64,000 nt of DNA from Archilochus colubris (taxonomy: Eukaryota; Chordata; Aves; Apodiformes; Trochilidae): contig CM041083.1 in NCBI GenBank assembly GCA_023079485.1, forward strand, positions 59,917,847 through 59,981,846. Direction: 5' to 3'. Shown one piece after another: positions 1 through 11,800 of this stretch. The notes under the pieces are model-generated. The model was not told the origin of the DNA and did not search any database. It was given only the letters and a program-made list of their open reading frames with translations. Position numbers and translations under genes: made by a program. How positions within the stretch are numbered: position 1 is the stretch's first letter; each line of letters opens with the position of its first letter.

Positions 1-1518
1 AGACTATCTCTCTTACAGAATGAAGCTGGTAACTTCTGGAAAGCCCTGTGGTGTCTCAGGACACAGCAGCCATGCTGTTTGGCAGTGTGCATTTCTGACA
101 GTTCATCACATCTGGAGCTCCATTCTCATCACTACTTCCCTGGGATTTTCAGTTCAAGCCTGGCATTCAGTCTTCACTACCAGAGCCTTCTTTTGAGCCT
201 GATGTTGATTGCCTCCCTCTTACACTGAAGAACCCCACCAAACTTTACAGAGCTCCTTCCCAGTACTTTTGCTATGGATTGGCTAAGAAAGTGTCTGGTC
301 TGCAGAAGAAAGCAGAACTTGTTCCTCAATCTGGATGCTAATGGGCTCCTACACTTCCCAAGCTACTTGCTAAACTTTCTGATCATATTGAGGCTTTCAG
401 CTATGCCCACTTCTGCCTTTGCACCCCTGCTTGGCATCAGGCAGCCAAAAGACCCAACAATGTTTCTCAGGACACATCAGACCCCTGAACACAGCACCTG
501 TGTTCAGAGATGCCAGGCAGGTGCTAGCTGTGTCGTAACATCCTGTTTTGTGGATACTGTGAGAGCAGCAGGACTAAGAAAACAAATTTTAAATGTTTTT
601 TGAAACTCTGATTTGCAGACTTAAATGTAATTTACTTAATTAATTTACTGTGTCACTAAAAGAAGAACTGATACAACACTGAAGTCTGACAGTGCCAAGA
701 GAGATGGATATGGCACTGAACTGCAAAATACATCGCCTTGCCTGTCTTCTCTGCCCTCCTGGACCACAGCACTCCAAAGCACCAAGAGACCCAAAGATCC
801 CCCCAGACACCAGCCTCTAAAGACACGGGTCACCAAGAAACACAAGGCTGAGCTGCTGCTGGGGACCATGCCCTGCACGCCCGCCAGATTCAAGAGCCAC
901 CCATCCATCGCTGACAGCTGCAGGCAGGTCCGCGCCACAGAGACAGGAGGATGCTCTTGAGATGCTGTCAACAGGTTGGTGCCCTCCAGGCAGCGCTGGG
1001 CAGAGGCTCGGCCCGAGGATGAGAAGCTCTGTGAGGTGCAGGGGATGCCCCAGTGCCCTCCCCAAAATCCCTGTCCCGTGTCCCGCTGCGGGACAGGTAG
1101 AGCTGCGCCCGTCCCTCCCCTATCACGGGCTCTCTCCGGAGCGGCATCTCCCTCCCGGCAGAAGTTCTTCTCGGCGGGATGGAGATCACATGTAATTTAT
1201 CCCACATATTTTCGGCAACTCCCTGGTGCCCGGGGCTCCTCGGGTGGCCACGGCGGGGGACTGGCAGCCCCGAAGCAGAGGTCTCCCCCCGAAGAGGGGG
1301 CAAAGGGCAACCCGGCTCCCGCTCTCCGCCGGGATTGCGGGGAGGCTGTCGTCAAACGCGGCGGGGGAGGGGTCCCCAGTGGTGGGGGGATGCCCGCCGC
1401 GGGACCCGCAGCCCGGCCCTCATCCATCTTAACGGCACCGGGAGCCCCAGGCCCGGCCACTGCAGGCCCCGTCCCCGTCCCCCCGAGCCCCGGCCCTCCC
1501 GCCCCAAACGCCTCTCAC
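1..1518 (-). other. DENND11: DENND11 intron 1 (5' part) with CpG-rich end
   Basis: This stretch follows the exon 1 splice donor on the minus strand and continues beyond the left edge. The part above about position 960 is CpG-rich and belongs to the promoter island. Positions 1-960 are of ordinary composition. I see no second DENND11 exon, RNA gene or recognisable repeat here. Confidence 0.75.
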
Positions 1519-2060
1519 CCGTGCGGGGATCGAAAGTGACCACGAAGACGGCCACGATCTGGTCCTCCTCCGCCTCCGCCCGCGGCGGCCCCGCCGGCTC
1601 CGCGCCGCCCCAGGGAGCCGCGCTCCAGCTGCCGCCGAGCCGCCGCCCGCCGCCGACACCGCCGCTGCCCTCCTCGGCTGAGGGCGGCGGCGCCGAGACG
1701 GCGGGGCCCTCGGCCCAGAAGAGCAGCGGAGCCTCGTCCGTGCGCTCCACCATGGCCGCGCCGAGCCCCGCCGAGCCCCGCACCGGCCACCGGCGGGGGG
1801 CGGGAGAGGGGCAGGGACAGCGCGGAGGCGGGGACACGGAGGGACGCGCCCCCTCCGCAGGAAAGGCGGGGGCAGGGAGGGGAGGGGTCCGGCATAGGGG
1901 GTGGGGCCTAACGGGAGAGGGGAGGGGCTCCGGGCATCTTTTTGGGGGTCGTGATGTGGAGGTGAGGAGGGTCGCCCTGCACCCGCTGCAGCGGGTCACC
2001 CGCAAAGGGCCGGCAAGGGGTTCCCCGGCGAGGGGTTCCCTGTTTCTGTGGTCTCCGGTG
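960..2060. promoter_or_regulatory. CpG island and promoter of DENND11
   Basis: This is a GC-rich stretch with many CG dinucleotides around DENND11 exon 1, and it contains the exon 1 donor and start codon. The transcription start should lie a little above 1753 on the minus strand. There is no TATA box at a sensible distance; GC boxes are frequent at 1790-1925. Long open frames in both directions here result from base composition and are not genes. Confidence 0.8.
1519..1753 (-). CDS. DENND11: DENND11 (KIAA1147/LCHN) coding exon 1, N-terminal 78 residues
   Basis: The start codon is at 1753-1751 on the minus strand, with G at -3 and G at +4. It opens [20 protein letters not shown], which matches the N-terminus I know for DENND11. 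A Gly/Ala/Pro-rich linker follows (about residues 24-58), then the conserved block [18 protein letters not shown], the first beta strand of the longin/uDENN-like module. The exon ends after one base of the Gly codon at a GTGAGA donor (1518-1513). DENND11 is a DENN-domain protein and a putative Rab regulator studied in neurons; its biochemistry is poorly defined. The remaining exons lie off the left edge. The linker looks bird-specific or at least fast evolving. WEE2 lies divergently about 3.8 kb away, as in mammals, and this order supports the call. Confidence 0.93.
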
Positions 2061-2092
2061 GCAGCTCCCAGAGGAGCACAGGGCAAGGAGTG

Positions 2093-2137
2093 GTCCCTTC
2101 CAACCCAGCCAATTCTATGAGTCTGTGATTCTATGAT
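2093..2137 (+). repeat. CR1 LINE 3' tail fragment
   Basis: The fragment runs from GTCCCTTCCAACCCAGCC into two copies of a TCTATGA-type tail. This is the 3' end of an avian CR1 element, cut to about 45 bp. It sits directly beside the DENND11 island. Confidence 0.8.
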
Positions 2138-5100
2138 AGTAATCCAGTGTGAACTGGTGTGTGTGGGTATAGGTACACACAGACGTATACATGTGCTAGA
2201 GTAAGATGGGAAAGTCTTCAGAGGAACAGGTAGGATCATCTTGAGACTGAAAGATGGAGACACGAGCATGACCAAGACATCCACATGTAGCCAACTTTTG
2301 TGTAATTGCCATCCTCATTACAGGACCACCAATGTCCTTAAGTGTCATTAGGATTAATTTAGTTCCCTGGGACTTTCTGATTAATTGGATTACCCAATTA
2401 AGCAGGCCACAATTAAAGGGAAGATATTGTCATAACAGCCTTAATTGTCTAACTTTTTTCCTGTTGAGCAGTGCTGGGTGTTCAATATGCCATTAAGAAA
2501 CTCATCACCCTGGTTCCTCAACAGTGGATTTTGACTTTTCTCTCTCTCTCTCTCTCTCTTTTTTTTTTTTTTTTTTAATAGCATTAGCTTCCATTTGCTG
2601 TGAGCATCATTTCAGACAGCTCCAACACTGAGTGGGCTTTTTGTTTCACAAAGCCCATGCACAGGTTGACTTTGCAGAGCTATAAACTGCAGTAGGTGGT
2701 GTTTAGCAGATGGAGTTTTTCATGGAAGGTGTCTGGTAATGAGAAAAAAACAAGCCAAATCCTGCACAATATTTTGTTACTATATAAAGAAAAGCCAGAT
2801 TCTGCAAATGTAGACAGTACCAAGCATCATTTTGATGAATATTATTTTGTGTGCTGGTGATGCTAAAGTAACATCTCGTTTCCCTCCTCTCCTTCATCCC
2901 CACAGTGGTGCTGGCATGAATGTCAGCCTGTCCCCCAATAATCCAGGCAGGAGAAACAAATCCTGAATAAAAATCCCTCTGTGACCCACATAGGCTACTT
3001 GAGGTGCAGAGCTGTTCTCTGTCCCCTTTGCTGTGCAGTTGCACCAGCATCACCCACCCCAGCACAAAGGAGGGGACACAGTGGGGAGGGCACCCACTGC
3101 TGGGGAGCACTGATGTTGCCAGTTCTGGCTCTGAGATAGGTGAAATGCCATCACCCTCTAAACTCTCAGCTTTTGGTGAGAAAACCTCATGGGACCGGAA
3201 ACCTGGTGGCACCAGAGCTATTTACACTCCTTTGGCTAGAAATCTGGGCCAGCTTCAGGGCACACTGTTTGTTGGATACAAGGAAAAACTTTATTATTTC
3301 ACAAAAATAAACTAAATTTTTTTTAAAAATTGGGCCAGGAGAAAATGTGACCCTTTTAGGAGAAAAAAAAAAACCAACCTCGCATTCAAAAGAAAATGAA
3401 CACATTTTCCTTCCAACTGAGGGCTAAGAAAATTGTCCATGAGACCTTTGAGTAGTCCTCCAGAAAAAATGTGAAATGAAAATGTAACTTTTAGTTGGAG
3501 GATGCAAGATGAAAGAGTTCATTCCTGCTTAGAAAAATGTATTCTGACAATAAAGCCTGAGGGGGGAAAAAAGAAAGTGTTTCAGATGGGACTGAAAACT
3601 GTGGTCTGAAGGAGTTTAATTGCTGGGTTATTAATTAAAATGTGGTTGTGGGGACTAAAGGCATTAGTTTTTCAGATTTACAATGCAATATTAGTATCCA
3701 AGGCTCCAAATGCTGAACATCTGATTAATACAGTCAGATCACAGCAGTACTAAAGTGGTTCTGCCATAGTACCTCAGTTGGCCAGATGCTGCAGAGACAG
3801 CTTTTCACAGCAAAAAGCAGCCAGCACCAGCACTCCCAGGCTTTTGGACCTTGCTCAAGGTAAGGCGCAGGGAGATGCAGCAGCTGCATTGCAGGAGAGA
3901 GTCTGCATGGCAGCAACAGGCTCTGTGCCTGGAAGAAATATTTCAACCTCTGGGCCAGATGCAGCAATAAAACCAAGATGGAGTTCCTGGCATGTCCTCC
4001 TAAAACAGCTTTGGTGGCCTGTATTGCCACCAAATTGCTAATCACAGGCCTAACAGGTAACTTCAGAGACCTGTGTGGCCATCCTTTCCATTCAAAGAGC
4101 AGGGCTGAGTCACCTCAGATTAACACATCCTTTTATGTTCTGGAGGCAATTCCTACCATGTGCATGGGAAAGCACAAACTGGTTCTGGCATCTCTTCAGG
4201 GATGCAGCGACTCCCAGTTTCTGCATGTCTTTCTAGAAGTTTTCTTTGGTGCTAAGAAAAAAGTCTGCTGTAACCTCGTTGCCCATTAGTTAAAGCTCAC
4301 TCTGGTCCCACTTTAAAGCACAGGATCAGTCATGGAAGGATCCTTGTTTTTCACAGTGTTGCAGCAAGAGGAAACATGACCCCTTCTCTGATTGGCAGAG
4401 CCACTCTACCTGTGGAGCTGCCTTCACTGATGCAGCCATGTTCTCCCTCCTCTCCCTTGAGCCCTCAAGGTGGGAACCCAAAGACTTGTGTGTGGTGCCT
4501 AGATCTGAAATTTGGCATGTTAAATATTATGGAACTAACCCCTCCATGCAGGCTGCAACCCTTGCCCAAACTAACACACAACTAAATAAAGGAGGTGAAA
4601 TTCAGCCTTTAAAGAAGGAAGCACAGTGCCCCATCACCACAAGCCTAATCTCTTATCCAAGTAAATCCCACAAAGGCTGCTGCATCTCTGATGGGATTAA
4701 CATGGAGCAGACTGGCTGTCAGCAAACATCACCTCCCCATCAGCCCCAGGAAGCTGGAGGAGGGAAAAGCCTGCAAAAGCAAGGAGATGACTCAGAGGGA
4801 GCCCTGGCTCCCTGCAGAGCTGATTGCAGGCCCAGCAAATCCACATCCATAGCAAAATCCCTCAGCCACCAACTTCCCTCGGCACAGGGAAAGGTGCACA
4901 GGTGCTTCTAATCTCCAGATGTTTCCCATCAGCAATGGCCCAAGTGTGGTGGGGTGGTTATAAATGTGGCAGGAGGAGGCTTATTTGTAGGGTTATCTGG
5001 TAACTGCTTGGGGCACCTTCTGCTTTTACAGGGGTATGTAGCATGGGTTCTTTTTCTCTGATTGACAATTTTAAAGTAGAAAAGGATGAGGGGGAGGTTG

Positions 5101-5488
5101 GTGTGTGTTGTTCTGCAAGAACTGATAGCTCTGTTTCTAAGTGGGATGAAAGTACAGGTGAAGTATTAGTGGGTGGAGAGGTAGCCCTGAAGGCTTCCAG
5201 GGAAAAGCAGTGATATCTGAGTTGTGTCTGACTTGCACCACCAAGGTGAAAAGCAGATTCTGTTGCTGTTACATGAACAGTTGCTTAGGATATTTGAATT
5301 TGCTAATTCTGGGGTACTCCTCCTTATCCAATGCCATCAAATTATAACTATGAGTGACCATAGCTTCTGTGTATGTGAGGCTGAGATGGGAGAGTGCATG
5401 AAGTAGGCAAAACAAACACCTTCGATGAGTCAAGGAAGAGGGTAGTTACTCTGCCTGTGTAAATAATGCTATCTTCCCTCTCTAACAG
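2138..5488. other. Intergenic DENND11-WEE2, probably with the WEE2 promoter and 5' UTR exon
   Basis: No coding exon is recognisable. A (CT)n run followed by poly-T lies at about 2539-2577. An AT-rich block dense in homeodomain-type sites lies at 2340-2455 and has its own entry. The WEE2 transcription start and any noncoding first exon must lie here, but I cannot place them. Open frames such as 2703-3212 (minus) and 4438-4911 (plus) show no conserved domain. Confidence 0.6.
2340..2455. promoter_or_regulatory. Candidate regulatory element with four TAATTG/CAATTA sites
   Basis: TAATTG occurs at 2382-2387 and 2442-2447, and its reverse complement CAATTA at 2395-2400 and 2410-2415. GGATTA bicoid/OTX-type sites are also present (2351 and about 2387). 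TAATTG-type sites are the known core for NOBOX and other homeodomain proteins, and NOBOX activates many oocyte genes. WEE2, an oocyte gene, starts about 3.1 kb downstream. The motif density is seen in the sequence; the regulatory role is inference. Confidence 0.35.
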
Positions 5489-5532
5489 AGTAGGCTGGTA
5501 TCAGCTCTACCTGTTCTGTGTCATATGGTGAA
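5489..5532 (+). other. WEE2: WEE2 5' UTR portion of the first coding exon
   Basis: A plausible acceptor (pyrimidine stretch then AACAG, ending at 5488) lies 44 bases before the start codon. This suggests a separate noncoding first exon upstream, as in human WEE2. A GTG at 5518 is in frame but has no reason to be used. Confidence 0.45.
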
Positions 5533-5868
5533 ATGGATGACTGGGAAAACAGCAATGAATTCATTCAGCGGCTGGATTTTTCCAGTTGTGGTGAAGACAG
5601 CGAAGACATAAGTGTACAGGAGGAGGAGGAGGATTTAAGCTTGAGCCCCACTAGGAGCTGCCAGTTTTATGAGTGGCAAGAGAGCAGTCCCTTGGCAGCA
5701 ACTCCTCAGAGAAATCTCAGTGAGATTTACCTGAGCAGGACAAAAGCCTCTCCGAGTCCCACCCTGAATCCTTCCCCGGTCGTGAACAAGAGCCGGGGTA
5801 ATGCTGAGACCCCACTGCATATCACCTGGAAAAAGCTGCAACTCTGTGACACCCCACACACTCCCAAG
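5533..5868 (+). CDS. WEE2: WEE2 coding exon 1 (residues 1-112)
   Basis: The first ATG after the acceptor opens [20 protein letters not shown], with G at -3 and +4. An acidic run ([14 protein letters not shown]) and SP/TP sites follow (SPTR, TPQ, TPHTPK), likely CDK/MAPK targets in this regulatory region. The exon ends in phase 0 at a GTAATG donor. Confidence 0.93.
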
Positions 5869-8800
5869 GTAATGCCATGTGTCTTGTCTGTGTCTGAGCA
5901 GGCAGACAGGGTCTGTGGTGTTGCTGGGTGGTGAGGGGATCTATTAGCTCTTTGGGAAGCACTTTTTAAAAATGTTACTGGTTTTAGTGTCTTCTCTTAG
6001 AAACATGGACTGTGAGCTGCTTAGCTATGGAAAGGTTTATTGTGTGGGTGTAAACAGAAATCTTTGTGCAGAAGAAAGTGTCTTGGCTCTTTCCAAGCTG
6101 TTGTTAAAACCAGTTAGTTGGCATCAGTCTGACTTGAAAAACCCCAAGCAACCATGTGCTTGGGCTGCCTGTGCGTCCTTTACGTTCTCCTTAGGGGAGC
6201 AGACATCTGTAGCATCTCTGCAGGAACTGTGCACTGTGCTCTCCCAGAGAAAAACTCATTTCTCTTCAAGGAGCTTCTCATTCCAGGGAGAGCTGGGAGA
6301 CAGGCAGCTGGTGGGTTTTCTCTTGAAAAAGGAAGTTGTAAATAGCTTTGTGGAGGGGATGTACCTGGTCTCGTCAGTCTGGATTGCCTCCAGCCAGGTT
6401 GCTTTCCTGTGCTGTTGACTCTTTTTGTGAGAAACTGAGCTGTTCAGCGAATTTAAGAAAAGAGACTTCACAGTGCATAGGGTAACAACCCCTGTGGAAA
6501 CAGTAACAAATCGATGTGTGCTTGTGGAGGAATGGTAAACCAGCCATCCTGGAAGTCGTTGTACTAAAATTAAACTTGGTTTCATTTTGATGACCTAGTT
6601 TATTGGTGGAATGATCCCAGCCCCTATTTTCTCTGAGGCTTCTCATATGGATTATAATCCAACAACTTCTGTCTTCTGTAAGCACAAGTGGAGACTTGGT
6701 GCCAGCTTCTCTGTTCCTAGATAATTTTTGTTGTGTGCACTGGCTTCTAACATTCAAAACTTGCAGTGTAATGTAGCTTTTTCAGTCTTCTCTCAATATT
6801 CCTGCTCTACTGATGGACCAGTTGCTCCTTTGCAAGGCACAAAAGATTTGTGCTTTCAGTACTTCTGAGCTAGGATTTGACTTCTGTCCTCCTCCAGAAA
6901 CCTGCATATGGGGGGAGAAGGATGAACCTATGGCCACATATGACCAACTGCAGACATTTACTGAGGACTGGCCTGCAACTCCCTAGGAGAAAGTGGATCT
7001 ACATGGCATCACTCATTTCTTCCAAAGACCCTTTGTAAGAAATCCCCCTGAATCTCATCTGAAAATAGATGGGAGGTCTGGAATCTCTCTTTCAGACCAG
7101 ATGGTAGTGTAAGATGCTTCCAGTGTGTGCTCTGCTGCAGATAACAGGTCTTCTGGGTGCCTGAAGATGTGTTGCCTGTGGTTCCTCACCTTGTAGCCCA
7201 TGAGCAGCAATTATGCTAAATCAATTTAATTTTCTTTGCTGTCTTCTGGGAGAAAGGTCTTGGTTTCCGAGCATACCTAGAGGGCCTAAATCTGCCTATA
7301 AATGAAGCTGGGAGCATTGATCTCGGCACATTTAAAGGTGAGAGAGAGGGTAAGAGCAAAGCCACGTCCATCTGCAGACAGATGAGCACTGTGGCCACAG
7401 CTAGGATGTGTAGAGGAGAGAGATTACTGCATTTTGTGGACCTACCCAATCCTGGAAGAGATTAACTAGTTGTGGTGGCTGCCTTTCTCTGTATGGTATC
7501 AGATAATGTTACAGGAACCAGGTCTGCTTGAATATGCACTAGAATCCTAGTAGAGCAGATGGAAAATCCATGTGTACAACATTAGGATGCAATGGTATTT
7601 TAGATTCCTTTCTTGACCTGTGGCTAGACTAGAATGGAGCCACAGTTCTACAGAGCTGCTTGGCTGCTAAATTAAAACTGACCAAAGCTTGAGAAAGTGA
7701 TCAAGAAGCACTTTCAGTGTCATAGGAAACCAGTAGTGAACTTCCAAGTACCATATAGAAACAGAGGGATGTCCTAGAAATAGCTCTATCAATGAGTACA
7801 GAATCGGGTAGGTGGATGCAGGATACTGTATGCAGCTCAAGGGTTTTTCAAAAACTTTCAGTGGGATTCTGGAGCCACATCTTCACTTAAAAGAGAGACC
7901 ACTGTTGGATCAAAAGGTATCTTGATCTTCATGACAGGGAGAGTTCTGGATTCTTGAAGGTCTTTTAACTAAAAGATATGTTGAAACCCATTTCAGACCT
8001 TCTATCACTCACTTGAAGCTGCTACAAGTTAAAAATGTATTTTGAAAAGCTGATGGTTACTGAAGGGAAGGGAAATCATGGAAAGTAAGTAGGCTTTTCA
8101 GTCTTCAGATCAAAACTGAGTGCTTTTCTAAAGTAATGCTGTATTCATCCCAAGGATTTGGACTAGAGGAAACTCAATGGTTTGTCTCTTCTGTGGGAAG
8201 ATGAACCATAGAAAATCAAGAGGTTCTTTCTGAACTTAGATTCCTGCAACTCTTTTTCTTCCTCGAGGAGAATGGTTTTCTTGTCACTTTGTCAGTAGCC
8301 AAAAATATTTCTACCAACTTCTCCTATACTAATGCTGCTTATTGTTGGGTGATGTTCTATCTCATCCCCTGACAAACCTATCCTGACCAAACTGCTGTCA
8401 TGTCCATGCTTGACAGAACCAGGTCTTCTCGTGTTAATGGAACATATGATGTGATTCCTGTGTCTCTGTAGGTAGGACAGATGAACAGCTGGCTCCTCTT
8501 TAGGACTCTGCTTGTCAAAATGGCACCACAGGCTTCACCCACATGAACAGGGAATAGAGTCTGAGAGGGTTTAGTAACAAATGTAGTAACAAACTTTGTG
8601 GAAGGAGAAGTAAACTCTCAGGACTATATTGGAGATGCAGGGTTTTAATGAATTGGCTGGTCTGAGGCAGTGAATTAAGTTCTTGGTTTCCAGGAGAGCA
8701 GGGATTTTATTCTGACAGAAGGCAACAAAATACTTTTGCTGGTTTATCTGCCACTTTATTTTCCTTCCATACAGAGCCTTTTATCAAAGACAGCTTTCCC

Positions 8801-11800
8801 TTCATCTGGGACCAAGGCCCAACCAAAAGGCTTCCGACACCTGAGATTTACTCCTGGTGCTGACTTAGCTGACCCTTCTGGAGCTCCTCGTGTCAACATT
8901 AATCCCTTTACACCAGAATCATATCGACAAATGCTCTTCCTTCCTAATGGCAAGAAGACCAGAGGACAGCTGTAAGTGAACTATTCTTAATAGGCTGGAA
9001 AGAGACTGAAGGAGTGAAGTGATGATAGATATGTTTAATACTTTATATGCTATCAATGACTCACTTCCATGGTATTCATTGGTCCAGAGCAAACATTAGC
9101 AGATATATGAAGGTAATAGAAACATAGATAAAATCAACTATTTCCTTTGATCTCCCACTTACATTTCTGAACAAGAGTTAACCTTAGTGCTGTGGCTGCA
9201 GGGAAAACTTGTATTGCTTTCTTTTCAACCATGGGCAGAGTGGAGCTTCAGTCAGTTGTGTATGTACCCACAATTTGGAAGAAATTATGTGCATGCCTGT
9301 AAGTTACACAGCTTTTAAGGCAGGTGCAGGCCACTGCTAACCTGCAAAGGATCTGGACCTATTTTGGGTTAAACAAGATCCAAGCTTAGTCAAGTACCTG
9401 TGCACTGCAGTGACATTCAGCTTCTTTCATAGCCTCAACTGTAACAGCTCCTTTGTTGAATATTCCCCTTGAAAGCACTGTGCAAGAGTTATCTCCTTCA
9501 CTTTAGGAGCTTGTTGTAGCATCACCAGTAGGAAGGTGACTGGGAGAATGGTGCCCTTGAACGATGCTATTCTGTCCTGTGAGCAGTAGTGAAGTTGGTA
9601 TGTGGAAGCTTTTTTAATGGAAAAGATGACTTCCTATCCCAGGACTACAGTTTTTAGGGCCTCAATTGGAAACTCATTGTGTATTAACACTTTATGAAAT
9701 ACATCTGTAATTAAACTAGGGAGCATGGTTTGAAGATTCTTTTGAAAAAATGTTTTCAAGTCTCAGTTGGGCTGCTGCACTGGAATGATACACCCAGACT
9801 AAATTTCTGTTACAGGAAGGATTCTGATCCAAGAAAACGGGTAAAACGAGAGCTACCTACAATGGTGAGTGTCTGTATTAACCCCACAGCAAAGATAAGA
9901 TGCTAGTAAAGATTGTGTTTGATACAATTTATTCTGCTGTTGGAGTATAAATACCCCTGAGTATAAATCGGGGTATTATGACAGAGTATGAATACCTGTG
10001 ACAGGATAATTCCAAGATGAATGTTTCATGGTAATGCTTGAGACAAAAACATGGTAAAGATTCCTTTCTCTAAAGGAAATTTCTACTAAAGCAGAGCTTA
10101 AACTTTGACAAATAATTCTAAAATTCACTGAGTTTGGTCAGGAGGTCTTTTCATTTGTGTTCCTCCAGGGAAACTTTTGCTATATTATTAAATGTTTTCT
10201 CTAGTGTAAACAGTGACTGCCTTTGTGGTTTGAGGAAGCAGGTGTATTGCTGTTCCTATGAAGCAGTGTACTGAGCATCTTTGGGCATGAATGGAATGTG
10301 GCTTTCATGTTGCAAATAACATATGGGCCTTCATTTCTAAAACAAAGGCTGAGTTGAAGAGCTCTGACATGGAAAAGTACTGAAGGCAAAGTTTGCCATT
10401 GTGACTACTGCAGCTTAAACTTCTGAAGCAAGGTGGCAAAGTCAGTGCTCTCCTTCAGTAGGTAAATCTCAAGCTGAGGGGTGTCTGTGCCTAGGGGTCC
10501 AAGAGAAGGGCCCCCCACATCTCGCGTAGCTACAGGATGGCAAACAGTGTCCTACAGCACAAACCCAAGTTCTCTTCCTGTTGCCAATGCTTGTACTTTT
10601 CTGACAAACCTCAGTGGTGGAGTGTGTTGGCTGCACAGGGCATGGTAAGAGGTCCCACATCCCCCCAGCTGTGCTGGTAGAACCTGGGAACTGGTGGGCG
10701 AATCCATGTCCCACAGCAGTCTTCCTTCTTTCCAGTTCTATCTGTAGGGAAACAATTTATCCAGCTGGCTTCTGGAAAGCAAGCCAAGCCTAAATTAAAT
10801 ACTTGTGTTCAGATGACGTAAAAAAAAAAAACACAATTTTCCTGAGTAGCCCTATTGAGGAAATTGCCTTGTGCGAGTAGATAGAATTGTTCATTGTAAT
10901 TGGGAGTAATTAGGTTCACTAGAAGAATACTGGTACCCTCTAGCCGAGGAGACTGGTATTGCAGAAAGCCTTGGTCTCCATGGGGAAACTACAGCTGCAG
11001 AGTCAACCTGTTGCCAGGTAACTTCAGGGGCTGTCACAATCGTTTTCCTTAGAAGAATGCCTCAAATAACTCGAGACTTTCAGAAATATTACTCTGCTCG
11101 AGTGCCAGTTAGATTACATTATATACATATAGAAGTGTGTACCAAGAGCTTTTTAAGATACTGTAAAATACATCTGCCTTATGAAATATAACCTGTTATG
11201 AAGGGCTGCTGGTTTATATGGGCCACATCTTGCTGCCTGTCATGACCCACTCTACCCCTGCCGTTTACTGCCTCAAAAACAGCAGTGGTTTCATCACACC
11301 ACAGAAGCCACCATTCTGTAAGGGCTGCAGGAAGATGAGGTAAAAATCACTTAATCCACTTTCTTGTTGTTCATGTCATGCTCCACTGCTTATCTCTTAT
11401 CTCCCTTGCCAGGAGACATCACTCTACAGGCAGTAGCTCCTATTTCCCTAGAGAACCATTATTGTAGCAATAGCAGTGTTGCAGCTGTTGTGCAGGCTTT
11501 CAGCCCTTAGTGGAAAAGTGGCTCCTGGAGAGAAATGCTGGGAATACAAATAGATACACTGAGACCTGCTAATGTGCCAGCAGTCAGCAGCTGATGGGCT
11601 TTAAAGCTGATGAGAGCCTGAACTGATTCGGTGTCTCTGCTGCAGGCAACCTACCTGCCAGAGTAAAGCAGTTCTTACCAGCACAGAGTATAAAGCATAG
11701 CTGGGGCCACATCAAGCCAACACACCAAGCTTCTCTCCTGAGCTCAGAACAGGCAATGGCTCTTATTGAAGCACATTCAGTGCATGAGTCCAATTCAGTG

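Noticed and set aside
1179..2284. Long frames on both strands over the DENND11 island
   Set aside because: Only the part at 1519-1753 on the minus strand matches a known protein and ends at a splice donor. The rest is composition-driven.
4438..4911. A 157-codon plus-strand frame between DENND11 and WEE2
   Set aside because: No recognisable family, no splice context and ordinary intergenic composition. Chance is the simpler reading.
5518..5532. GTG at 5518 as the WEE2 start
   Set aside because: It lies in frame but is not an ATG. The ATG at 5533 has a good Kozak context and gives the expected length.
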